A stretch of DNA of 64,000 nucleotides from Odiellus spinosus (taxonomy: Eukaryota; Arthropoda; Arachnida; Opiliones; Phalangiidae): NCBI GenBank assembly GCA_963920705.1, contig OY987226.1, forward strand, positions 10,542,501 to 10,606,500, in the 5' to 3' direction. Under the pieces are notes generated by a model. It had not been told where the DNA came from, did no database searches, and saw nothing but the letters and a program-made list of their open reading frames with translations. The position numbers and the translations under genes were made by a program. How positions within the stretch are numbered: the stretch's first letter is position 1; every line of letters begins with the position of its first letter. Shown one piece after another: positions 18,442 to 30,400 of this stretch.

Positions 18442-20619
18442 TCAAACATTCATTTTCCAATTCCATGGGATACAAATTTCACCGTCTTGCAAAACTGAAT
18501 AAAAATTAGTGACCCGAACATAGGAACCTCTTAGAATGGGACTCCAATATTGCGAATTCTCAATTAATCTTTCTAAGCAATTAATCATTAAGTCTGGCGT
18601 GACATTATTGTCTTTTTGAAGGGAAGTTATTCCCAAACGATGTATAGCTTCATCTATGGAGACCTCTTCGCGATATTTCTCGCTGAAAAGATTTCAAAAT
18701 TGTTTTAGAAAAAGAATTGAAAATGGCCTCGTGATATTGTACCTATTGTACTGTTTAATTTTCTCCTCGGCTTTGATTCGATTTTCGGTTATAAATCCAA
18801 CTAATAAGAATGCGGGACAACCTGCTGGTACGAGAAATTGTCCCGTTGGAGATAACATTAGTGGACCAGCTTCGCTGTTAGTTTAAAAAATATAGTTTAG
18901 AAACTTAAATTATTTATAAGCCTTAAATTGATCCTGAAGGAAAAAAATCAAGAGCCTTATTTTGGTGATAAACAACAGTAAATAAAAGTACCTTCCTTCG
19001 GCGGAATATTTTTTATTCCACTTAATTACTCCAGCATTAAGTCAATGATTTAAATATCATATTTTAGGTGCTGAGAAATCTAAAATTTCCTTCAGGCTCA
19101 ATTTAAAATATTTAGAATATATTCCTTAACCATTCTACAACAAGCTGATATTTAACCAGTCTTCTAGGCCACGAATCAGGATAACCATGTTGCCAACGAT
19201 ATTTATATAAGGCTGAAGCTAGCTTCCCTAATTGGTTTATGTATTTCTGAACCATGACTGTTGGTTGAAATTTACGATGGTCAATATTAATCCCCAAAAG
19301 AACGTCTGATAAAGCTTTTTCAGCTTCTGGTAATTGGTAAAGAAATTGGTCGTACAATGGGACATTTTGTAGAAGCTGTAAAATAGAGAATATAATAGAA
19401 CTTAAACTATGCGTTAAGTAAATAAATTAAAAGTAATGTTATTAAAATTTCGTGCCTCTAGCCACGTGTGTTTAACGTGTCCGCTACTGAGAATGATTTC
19501 TCCTTCAAGACTGACCCCCGTCTGGTCTCCAAAGACTAAAGTTCGACCTGTAAATTAAATTTTATTGCTGTTACTTAGTAGACTTATAGATAACAATATA
19601 ACAAAGGGAATGGTATATTAACCTCGTAAAATGCTAACTTCCATTGGAAATTGCTGCGCTAGGCTGTAGAAACTTTGCAAGCATCCTCGTAAATGAGACA
19701 AACCCCAACCGCAGTCCCAAACTATATCATTAAGTTCTAAACCTTCGACCAGAATATTACTAAGCCTCTTAATTTCTTCTCGAACTGGGTTACAAGCTGA
19801 AGCTCTCGTCTGAGCTTTAGCAACGTTTTCTTTAAGCCATTTACTGGGGAAAAAAATATTAATTGTTTTCGAATACACAAAATTACGCTAAACAAGTAGA
19901 AAGACAAACCTTAGATCAATTTCGTCAACTTTTCTTAATCGATCTTTAATATCCGCAGTCTGTTTGCCCAAATTAGCTTCGTTCCAATTGATATTTTCTT
20001 TAAATTTAAATTCCTTTTTAAATCCCACATTTTCGGGTTTAGGTTTCTTTATAGTATCGATGTAATCCGTTGATAATTGGCAGGTAGTTAAAATTTTATG
20101 AATAGTCGTATGCAAATCATGGCTTTGTAATTTGAAATTGACAGTTTTGAATTGTCTAACTAGGGAATTATGATTAATTATTGTGATAGAACATAATTAG
20201 ATTCAATATTAATCAACGATACCTTCTTGAGGATCTTTTTGACTGGTATTTCTTACGTAAAAAGTTACAGAGGTGGGCCCAGGTACTGCGTTTTTAAGTA
20301 GGGATTCGAGGTATGAGTTTAGTTGTTTGAGCGAATTTTCGTTGACTTCCTAGTAGAAGTCTAGTTGTCGTAATTATTTTTTAAGATCTATTATAGATTG
20401 TTAACCAACTTTTGCTTGAGGTTGTTGCCAGAATAAATCTGGATGGACTGCAAAATAGAAAGGCCGCAAAGCTGCTGAAACTTCTTGCGAAGACATACTT
20501 TTAATTTTAAAACTAAAATATCGAAACTGCTGACTAGAAATGTGTTTCGCCATAGTCTTACACTGGAAACCCCTTTTTATAGCCCAAAGCATGTTACTTT
20601 TCAACATTAAATTCATCAC
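18442..20619 (-). CDS. TCAIM: TCAIM-like mitochondrial protein (DUF4460/DUF4461)
   Basis: Resembles T-cell activation inhibitor, mitochondrial. Its biochemical role is not well settled; in invertebrates it cannot be an immune regulator by name alone. Exons (gene order): 20410-20619, 20223-20349, 19910-20159, 19623-19843, 19456-19547, 19131-19375, 18743-18874, 18442-18682. Total 1518 nt, 505 residues, close to the vertebrate length. The basic leader contains RYFSFK. A J-domain-like start follows, ALRPFYFAVHPDLFWQ with an HPD, then NENSLKQLNSYLESL and VTFYVR typical of DUF4460. The DUF4461 half includes VWDCGWGLSHLRGCLQSF and GPLMLSPTGQFLVPAG. The intron after 19456-19547 seems to use a GC donor (GAG|GCACGA); reading through otherwise breaks the frame. 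Several neighbouring stops exclude a longer exon 6. Confidence 0.88.
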
Positions 20620-21377
20620 ATTTGGTTTGTTTTCGAAATAAGGTATTAGAAATAGAATTGCGCAATATTTTATTTTGGTTAGTATAAGCAGACGAAAATA
20701 AAATACCTTGTTTTCTTATCTATGATTGGTCAAAGTACAGAAAATTTCGAGCCTAGAGCCATCTAGTATTGTCTTCTAGTCTTTCATTCAAGACGATGAT
20801 AGTCACGTTGGGTCTAAATTTTGTAATGATTTTCAACTATATTTAATTATACGAGAGAGTATAGTCGGTTATTAAGGTTTAAAATAGTTCTTAAATTGAT
20901 ATAAATTGTTGTTATGTAGTAAATTTAGCGGTAAAGTAGCAATTTATTTTAGTGTAAAATGTGCAGTCCAAGGCTTAGTGAGTCCCTATTCATTTCATTG
21001 AAGTAAAAGGTAAGTGTTAACCAATTCATTTTGGCAGGGAATATGAATAGCTGTATTATAGACAACTTAAAAAAAATTAAGTCTTCCATAGAAACAATTT
21101 CTATTTGACGACTCTTTTTGTTGGTTTCAAGGCTGGCAAAAGTATAGATAATTCTATGCTTCGACCCAAACCACCCCAAATTAGCCTCATTTGAAGATCC
21201 AAGCAAAAAAGTGTAACATGAAAAAATTCGCTTGAACTTAAAATAAAACGTAAAATTTATTTAAGACACCGAGTTTTAGAAAAACGGAAAAAATCTCGAA
21301 AAGCTATAATCTTTTAATAAATAAACGCTTTGTTTATACGCTTCATTGTAGGTCATAGATTCCATGATTTCTCTATG

Positions 21378-21409
<32 letters not shown>

Positions 21410-21610
21410 CGAAATAAAAAAGGGCTTCTGGAAGTAGAGTTGGCAAAGATCTTTGATCTTAAAATATCCCTTCAAGAGCTTACAAACACCTCAACTTTTC
21501 CAAGTGTAACGATAAGTCTTTGTACACATTAGAATGTTTTTCAAAGAAACCTCTGTATGCGTTTAAAACGCGTGCTAGGCGTTTTTTAGTTCGATTTAAA
21601 ATCAGTTTAA

Positions 21611-21700
21611 AGAGAGAATGCAACCTGACTAGTGATTTTTCTATCGATTCCTAATCATTTAACTTTAAATAGTCCACTGGTTTGATTTCTAACTTAATAT
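21611..21700. mobile_element. Left-end fragment of a TTAA-family MITE
   Basis: TTAA (21607-21610) precedes AGAGAGAATGCAACCTGACT. Then come TTTTCTATCGATTCCTAATC and TTTAACTTTAAATAGTCCAC, as in the family. The right half is missing. It abuts the open frame at 21710. Confidence 0.6.
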
Positions 21701-21709
21701 TTGTTTGTA

Positions 21710-21976
21710 ATGCTGTTTCTCGGGAGTCGACCACTGTGGAACACTTTCCTCGGGATAATACTGGTCTTGACCGGCGTGGTGCTTACCCCTTTACAGAAAT
21801 GGGACACCGGAAGAGAGGCGATTAAACGGAAGTTGAAGATAGGACGTCGCGAGAAGTTGAAGCCAGTGATGGGTGAACCGACGGTTTTCTGTATTTCTTA
21901 TACGAGGAATGTTGACTTAAACTTCAACCCCCTACCAGCAGTCATGCCTGGTTATGAATTAACTAAAAACGATTAA
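21710..21976 (+). pseudogene. Possible orphan exon or gene fragment with one membrane helix
   Basis: An 88-codon frame, GC-richer than its surroundings. It starts at ATG 21710 (or is an internal exon) and ends at TAA 21974-21976. It predicts one hydrophobic helix (LWNTFLGIILVLTGVVL) followed by a strongly basic stretch (REAIKRKLKIGRREKLK). I do not recognise the family; a last helix and tail of a multi-pass transporter is one possibility. No good splice acceptor or upstream exon is obvious, and a truncated MITE lies just before it, so it may be a chance frame or a displaced exon. Confidence 0.3.
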
Positions 21977-24471
21977 TCATCATTTTACGTTTTGGGGAAG
22001 ATGAAAAAATTTTCGTTTCCGGAGTTTGGCGGGTTTGGATGGATGGAGCTCGCGCTAGGGTTCAATTGCTCGCGAAGGGGATATTATTTGGAATGACGTG
22101 GTGGCACGTATAACGACTCGATAATTGTTACGTTTTTATTTTAAAGGGAAAAAGAAACGTTTAAATAGTTTTGAAATCTAAACAGGCCTAAATTATGGAA
22201 ATACAAATCATTTTATGCATACCGGTAAATTACCGTGAGACGGTAAATTACGCGATAAATTACTGCGTAATTTAGCAATTTATAAAATTACGGTAATTTT
22301 ATACCTTTACTTATAGCACCTATATACCTTTGACTGTTCAAACAATTCATATTGAACTACTAGTCTTCTTCTTCGCCCCTTTGACTGTTGCAAGTAGTTA
22401 TCCTACGTTCCTATGAACCTCTTTAGGATTTAGAATGAACCCTTATGATCGCTTGACCCTTTTAGAGATACATCATGAGTCCCTACGATTCTCTGACCCA
22501 TCTGAACATTTATAACTAACCCTTACGACCACTCTCGGGATTTATAAACAATCCCTACGACTCTTTGACGCATCTGAAGGTTAAAAACATTGGAATTAAC
22601 ACCATTTTCTTTTCTGGTAATGGAAATATATACTCTTCAAGGTTCACCTTCTCTTTAAAGATACCACGCAAAAGGCGAGTAATATATAAAATGGAAAATT
22701 GATAGTGAGGTTCCCACTTAGAATGTCATAGGGTACGCGTTCAAGAGGAGAAACTTCGAAGTGACGGATTATCTTTCAATGTTAAGCAGTAAGAAAAGAG
22801 GTTGCCCCCTCCTTAATTGCCAAGCAAGGCAGCCCAGGGAAAAAAAGCTTGTTATATCCCAGGACTTCCCTTAAAAAGAAGGGTCTGAAACAAAACCGCA
22901 CAAGAAGATAGTAATTTAAACCAATTAAAACTAAATACCCTCAATTACCTTTAAACAAATACGCGCGGCTATAAGGGTTAAATGAGGTCAACCAAAAAAA
23001 AGGTCAATGTTCATAGCGCGTATAAAAGTTTTTATTTATTTTATTTTTGTTTTTTCTTGATGGTCTTTTTTAACTACATTAAAACAGAAGTGTTGAAATT
23101 CGGCATAAATTATCTTAAAGATTAACACATGAAAACAGATGTGTTACACATCTGATGAAAGTTTTAACACTTAAACGATACATATCTATATTTTCTATTT
23201 AACTTTTATCGAAATGTATAATTAAATTCAAAGTACAATTTTTTAATGCAAAAGCTTGCATTAAAAATCTTTAATTAGGCAAATGCTTTTAAGTTTTATT
23301 AATGACATATATTATGCCTTTATGATTTGTTCTTTTGATAAAGGTGGGAGTACGTTTTGTTTGAGATATCGATTGACCTCTTTAGTAAATTTTTAGAAAT
23401 GCAACATGAATTGTTCTTTAAAAAACAACTAATTCTATAATATACTTAAACTATGAACTACATTTAGTACATTTAAACGGTCTTATACTTGAGTATTCAA
23501 AGTCTTTCAAGCCACATTGAAAGTTTTAATTTATAAAAACATGTAATTAATTTATAAAAGGCATAAAATCCAGGTTTAACGTGATGCTGTCACACTTTTT
23601 TTTTAAGTTTTATGGTTTATATTTTTAGTTATTTCATACTACTTAAAATCTAGCTCAGTGCTGACACGTTTGTAAGAAACTTTCAAAAGGCTAAAAGTGT
23701 ATCAAATTTAATTTTTTCCCGCTTGATGACGTAGAAGTTTCTGAATTTGGTTTTAAAACATATTTCGAAGATCTCGATTATATATTTTTTTTTTACTGTT
23801 GTGGCAATTTTTTATGGCATGGTTTAAAGTCAGATTATGAAATAGCTTAAATCCTAAACGGAGATAAGAGCAGATCAGATCAGATTATCAGAAAAACTTG
23901 TAATATTAAATCCATACTTGTTGGTTTCAATTTTAGCAAACTGTATTAATTAAATTAATTAGAGAACTAATTAAATATATTGAGCATTTTAAGTATTTAT
24001 CTTAAATGTAAGTTAAAACATTTTCAGGGAGTAATATCGGTAAATATGTTATCAAAAGTGTAAATTTACTACACACTTAATTTTTTTTAATCGTATTCTA
24101 TTGGCAGTTATTAAATAAAGCTCTAATTATAGCAAAAATCTAAAACGTTCTAGATAATATAAAACCCTATATATTTAATCTAAAAATGTCCAAAATTGTC
24201 AATTTTCGCACTAAAAACCAATCTTCAAAACGGTGTTTTTCCTAAATTTACGGAAAAACTGAAATAAAACTAAACTTCGCGTAATTTTCAAAATACATTT
24301 GCGCCACCAGAAAAGTGTTCTAAATAATTCACATTGAAGCGTTTATTAGTGACGTGTGTCGAATGACGTAAGGTTGAAGAAATGTCAAAAAATGTTTGGT
24401 CGTTTGTTTGTGAAAACTTTAGTTTATACACATTTTGTTAAGTGTTTGTTTGTTTTTGTTGGTGATATATT

Positions 24472-27400
24472 TCAGTCTCTTTCGTCGAAGTTTTCTCTGT
24501 GATGGTTAGGACGGCCATTTTCTTTCTTGCGGTAATTGTCGGGTCTTTTGGGACATCTACCAGTATCGTAGTTGTAAGAGTCATAGTCCAAGTACTCGCA
24601 GTCCGGGATGTGACATCTGGCTTGTTCCACACACCTAAATATAAAATAATTATTTTTAAAATTTCAATAAATTGAAGATGGATGGCCTGTCATGGGAACC
24701 GAACTTTCGAGGAGGATATGATTGTTAACATCCCAATGAAAAAAACATTTTATAATGTGCACCCCAATGAACAAAACATTTTATGATGTCCACCCCAATG
24801 AACAAAGCATTTTATGATGTCCACCCCAATGAACAAAACATTTTATGACGTCCACCCCAATGAACAAAACATTCTATAATGTCCACCCCAATGAAAAAAA
24901 ATTATAATGTCCACCCCAATGAAGAAAAATTATAATGTCCACCCCAATGTAAATACCCTTTATGACGTGTGATGGTCATCCTAATGAAAATATCCATAAT
25001 TGTGAACATAAAAAAAGTTAAGTTTCCAGAGAATCACATAAATTAAACTCAAAACTATATGATTTTTCTTACAGAAATGATTACTATAAAACTATGATAA
25101 AGCCGATTTGAAAAAGGTCATCAAAATACATGCAGGATATAAGTAAATAAGCTATGAAACTAAACTAGCCACCCAAGTTAATTGCAGCCCCAGAAGGAAT
25201 CAAAAAATTACTAGAAAAACCTGTATTTGAATGGCAAATTATGTACCAACCAATATTGTGTTATGGGTTTTATACTAACCCACCCAAAACCTCATTAAGC
25301 TGTTTCGGATGAAGTAAATATACAAATTACCCGTGGTAATTCCATCTTTGAAAGTGTTACCCTGAATTAGAATATAGGAGCGGGAAATAACGAGTTCTTA
25401 ATGACGCGTTATAATATATTTTACCGACGCTTTCCTTGGAATTAATGCCCATAAAACCCTAGAGTCCATTCAAACTCGATAAGATGCCGTTAGAAAATAT
25501 AGAGGTGTATATTTCTAGTTGCTCCTCGCTTATACCAAGAAGGATCAGATAAGGAGAGGAAATGTGGGGCTGCGTTGAGTTAGAGAGAGAAGAGCCAACC
25601 TCCCACTCGGGTGGAAAGGGGGGATAGGAAATTCTCGAGGTAAACTGTTGTCACGTGGTCGCTAGCTAGCGCGTCTCATAAAGGATTCGTTTTACCCACG
25701 TGACAACATTTTACCACGAAACTTCTCTACCCCCGTTCTCCCAGAGTGGGAGTTTAGGCCGACGCAGTAGGAACCGCGCCGTCCCCACATTTCCTCTCCT
25801 TATCTGATCCTTCTTGCTTATACCCATATTTCACCTTACCAAAAAATTATTCTGCTTTTTTTCTCCAAGTTAAAATTGACTAAAATGGCCGGAACCACGA
25901 AGAAAAATTGAAATCTTTCCCCATACACCCACGTTGTTTAAAAATACGATACACAGCCCGGTCTGGTTTTGAGTACGTGCCAAAACGCTAACAGGCTCCG
26001 ATTGTGAAAATGATTTAGATGGGTAGGAGATTACTTACCTTCTTTCGACCGGTTTAAGGGGTTCTTTGCCTCTTTTGATCTTCAGACAGGGTCGGTCCTT
26101 TTCGAAACAATCGCAGCTACAGCGACCATCGCTATAAACCCTCATGGTGAAAGGTCGAGGACAAGGAGGACACCTGAAAGATTCAATTTGGTTTTAGGTT
26201 TCATCGTATGATAAACATCAAAAGGTGTTCGGGTCGTCTCGTTTTGCGGGCTTAACATTGTGGTATTTTACTACGCTTTGGTTGTCTGATTTGAATATTG
26301 GTGGAGTTTGCCATTCTCTTTATGACTGACAAAAATAAAAGTAGTTATTTTCAACTCCCCCAAATACGAATTTGTTAAATTCGCAAATTGAAAAGCATCT
26401 TCTCTTATGCACATATTGTAGTTTTGGACCAGGGGTGTCGGAAACGGGGTGGGGGGAGTATTTTCAAGCCACTTGACCGTCGGACCTATAGTAACATACT
26501 TATCCCAATATAATTTGACCTTAGCCAACTGGTTCAGTCCAACCACTTAAAATTTATTTCCGACAACCCTGTTTTAGACTGTATAACATTAAGCCATGAT
26601 AAGCCAGAAAATATCACAGATAATGATTTACATATCCATTTAAAAGCATATGTATTGTAAATAATTTTTCATAAAAAAATATAACGATCATAAATTACTT
26701 TTATTTATAATTTATTACATTACGTAATTAATAATGTATTTTCTGTAATAAATACAATAAATTCATTTTATTTTAGGTTTGCATTTCGTCGGCTTATTAT
26801 CAGCCCGACTGGGTGTCAGTGCATTGTTTTAAGTCTGAATCAGATTAAAATTACATAATGCACGAAGCTATATTCTTTCCTTAAAAGGCTCGAGAAAAGC
26901 ATAGAGAGATGAAGAACGGTAGATTCGTACCCGCTGATGTTTTAAGCTGATACGAACTACACTGAGCGCATGCTTTGTTGAGAGCCTGCTCGAGAGCAGA
27001 CGAATTTTTGAGAATTTTGGGTAATGGCGGCCGGCGAGTGAACGTGGAGATTTATACAGTAATTATTTTTGATATGTAATAGTTTATTATAGCCAAAATG
27101 TACAATTTTTCGTAAAACGAAGGCTATTTAATCATTTTTAATTCATCTAAGTATGAAGAGAGTATTTAACAGGCAAGACGGATGTCGGAATTAGTGGTTT
27201 TCGGCGCAAACGAATAGCTTACGCAGGCGTATAAGGACGCTATGGCCATGCGCCATGTTTCGGCGATTTCTTGGCCACGTTCGATGGATGGAAGCTAATC
27301 GAATTGAATCAACGTGTTTAATAGTTATAAATTTCTTAAAACTGAATTATGCGCCTCGTTCCTGATACAGCGTCTTCAGTGTCTAAATTATTCTACGGCA

Positions 27401-30400
27401 ATTCATGACGGAGGCCAGATCGACACGATTGAATTTCTCAAACGCTCAAGGGAATCAACGAATTGAATTATTTGGTGAGTAACCCTATTGGTAAATAATT
27501 ATGCTTTTATTTTGTGTACCTACATGCGAAAATATATTTTTGGTGGAAAAGCTGAATCTAGCTTATATATTCTGAATATGGTGAAGGATGAAATAGATAT
27601 TTGGTAGGATTGCGGTATGAGTAAAGAAGGTCAAAAATAATTTTACAACAAAACCAAGTACACCATTCGACAGAGCATTAAATTTAGACCCTTAATTCAA
27701 TATGCTTACCGCCGCGAGATGGCACCGAACACGCTCTAACTCTTTCCCGGGCCGTGTCCAAAATAAAAAAAACGCAAGTCGCCGCTGCGGCTGCGCGTTG
27801 CTCGGCTTGCTCCGGAGTCCGGAAGTGCTAGAAAATGGCGCAAAAGACCCAACGCTAACCCTCGTCATGCATATTTTCCTCGAATTTTTCAAGTTAAGAA
27901 AACTATTAATATTTTTAAAAAGTGCAGATTATTTTAGGCCTAAATTTAACGCTCTATAGAAATGGTGTACTGGGTTTTGCTGTAAACTCATACAATTGTA
28001 CCGGAATGGCTAAGATATATTGTCGTGTAGCCATAAAAAATATATAAGCCGGAGGGGGGAGGGGATTAGCCTACGCGGCCTTGTAAATTTTAAAATCGAA
28101 CACGATGCAATATTCTTACTGCGCCGTCGGTCAGGGAATTGTCTTTAATACAGTTCGCCCTGTAGTAATGTTTGGTGTGCCACTCAATAGCCATGTGTAA
28201 GTTAGCCAGTGCCCTGTGGGAAACTGCTGAAGTCAATGTTCAAGAATAGGCAACCGAAGGTAGGCAAATCACTTGGTTACGTTCTAATTAAATACTTATT
28301 ATAAGTAGAAGGTGCGGAAGTAGTATTTTAATCTGTTTAATTAAGCATGTGAAAGAGTTTAACAGCTGCATCTCGTGGCTTAGTCAAAAGTTCATGGTTG
28401 GTTCTTTCTCCTTAAAGTTTTCTCGGGTGGGAGAGGCGTATGGCTTGAATAGGGTGGCCTATTTTTCAGGCTTTGGCTCATCGCGGGATATCAAATCTTC
28501 CCTGAACTCGATAGTAAAGATGTATAAAAGCCTTAAAAAAATCTCTCAGTTGGCAAAATCGTTCGACCTTTTAATTTTAAAACTTTTAAATAAATTGTGA
28601 TGTTTGTAGTTTAGGCTGAAGTCTATTTAGACACGGAATAGGGTGACGTTTATGAAATACGATCCTTCCGGCTTCGTCACTTTTTACGCAGATGACTTTC
28701 TAAAGATAAATGTTTTGCAGCCTCAGACGGCTTCCCCATCCACGAAACGAAGGTTTCTTTGTATCTAGGTCACCGAAACACCGGAAGATTAGATCTTCTT
28801 TTCATAAAATATTTTAGTAGCTTTTGAATAACACACTTGCAGTTTTCATACTCTTGATTGTTAGTTTATACCAAGGCTTAAGAGATATCAATTACAGTAG
28901 AGGGAAAATAAATATACCCAAATTTACTAAACACCTCCATCAAAGATGGGTAGACTTCGTAGAATTAGATTTTATGATAAGAGATGACTCCCAAATTCTG
29001 AAAGTCGTGCCCCCAAACCACCAAATGTCTCCTAAATACGGGGAGTTCGTAAAAATAACATCAAAATAAGATTTCAATCAATCGCGGAGGCTAGAACACC
29101 AAGAGTAACTCCTTGTCATTTTGACATGGCAGTGGCGACACGAGTCGAGATATTTAACAGAACAGGCGGTCGCTGCATTCTGAACCTGTCTAAAAGTACT
29201 AAATCAATCGAATGTGCCATAAAGAAACAAACCACAGAGTCAAAATAAGCACCGTGGGTGGTCAAATCATCCCCAATGTATAATTTTACACTATACACCG
29301 AGAGTGAAAGTCTCCCTACAAATCCGAATAAAAAAATGGCGCGGGGGTGGGGGGACTTTGAAGGGAAGGTTAAACCCCTCGGTTAAACGGCTGTAAATCT
29401 TAAATAGTATTTCATTTTTGATTGTTTTAAGATTAATACCCTTAAAAATGTATTGAAACCTTTGCGATAATTAAGCTACGAGCGAGCACATGCACTAGGA
29501 AATCGTCGATGTTGTTCAAAACCTACATTTTGTATATTGAAAAATTTATAAAAAATTCGCTAAGCCTAATCGGTCAAATACATCTAAAAACCAAATTATC
29601 TAAACCTAATTAGTCAAATGATTCATTACACCTAGTTTGTTAAGCCTAATCAGTCAAATACTTCAGTAAACCTAATTTTTTAAGCCCAATCAATCAAATG
29701 CTTCAAGAGCCCTAGTTTGTTAAGCCTAATCAGTCAAATACTTCAAGAAATCTAGTTTGTTAAGCCAGTCTAGTCAAATATATAGAAACCAAATTTGCTA
29801 GTCCTAACACCTTCTTCAGTAGAGGCGTTTAATTAGATTTAACCGTGGTTAACATAGTCTTCTAAGTTCAATAACTTCGGTTATTAAACCGGGTAATTAC
29901 GCCTCAGCTAATCTGGTCAATATGACAAGCATAAACCAAGTTTGTTACGGCTTCTGCTTATTTATTGGCACCACCTCACCACAGCTAACTTATATCGACG
30001 GTAGAGCAAAAATGATACAATTGTCAAATATATATTTAATGGGGCATTTCACCTTCTCTTTAAGTGAAAACCAGGGAATCGCGATCAGAAAATTATAAGA
30101 TAGAAAAGCTAGATATTAATGCTTACTTGTTATTGGTTGGGCAGTTGTAGCCGGAAAGCTGAAAGACGGTCTCCTCGTCTAGAGTGACGGGGGGTGCTAA
30201 AGTTGTGGTCGTGCTTGTTGTCGTGGTGCTCGTGACCATGGCAGGGGCGGGGGCGAACGCTGGAACGGACAATTTGTAGGTACTATGATCGCTCCTCCAC
30301 GGGGTCGAGTTGGGGTTCCTGGAAGAGGACCAAGAGTTCGATGCGTGGTGCGCGGTGGTGGCCAGCGGTAGCACGCTTCTCAGACTGCGGGGGGTGTCGT

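Larger units (their letters stand above)
20620..24471. other. Gene-poor spacer between TCAIM and the Pvf 3' end
   Basis: The TCAIM 5' flank comes first. A poly(A) run lies at about 21379-21406 and a MITE left end at 21611. A short GC-richer reading frame is at 21710-21976. A degenerate repeat is near 22330-22590 (units around CCCTACGATTCTCTGACCC). GGTAAATTACCG-type palindromic motifs are near 22220-22300. The last about 1.8 kb is AT-rich and plain. A TTTATT (24342-24347) gives an AATAAA on the minus strand about 125 bp past the Pvf stop. Confidence 0.6.
26174..30126. other. Pvf intron, 3.95 kb, repeat-bearing
   Basis: Contains the inverted-repeat element at 27642-27986, the degenerate array at 29560-29795 and the foldback at 29816-29930. 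Elsewhere I see no exon-like frame with splice sites and no clear RNA gene. Confidence 0.6.
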
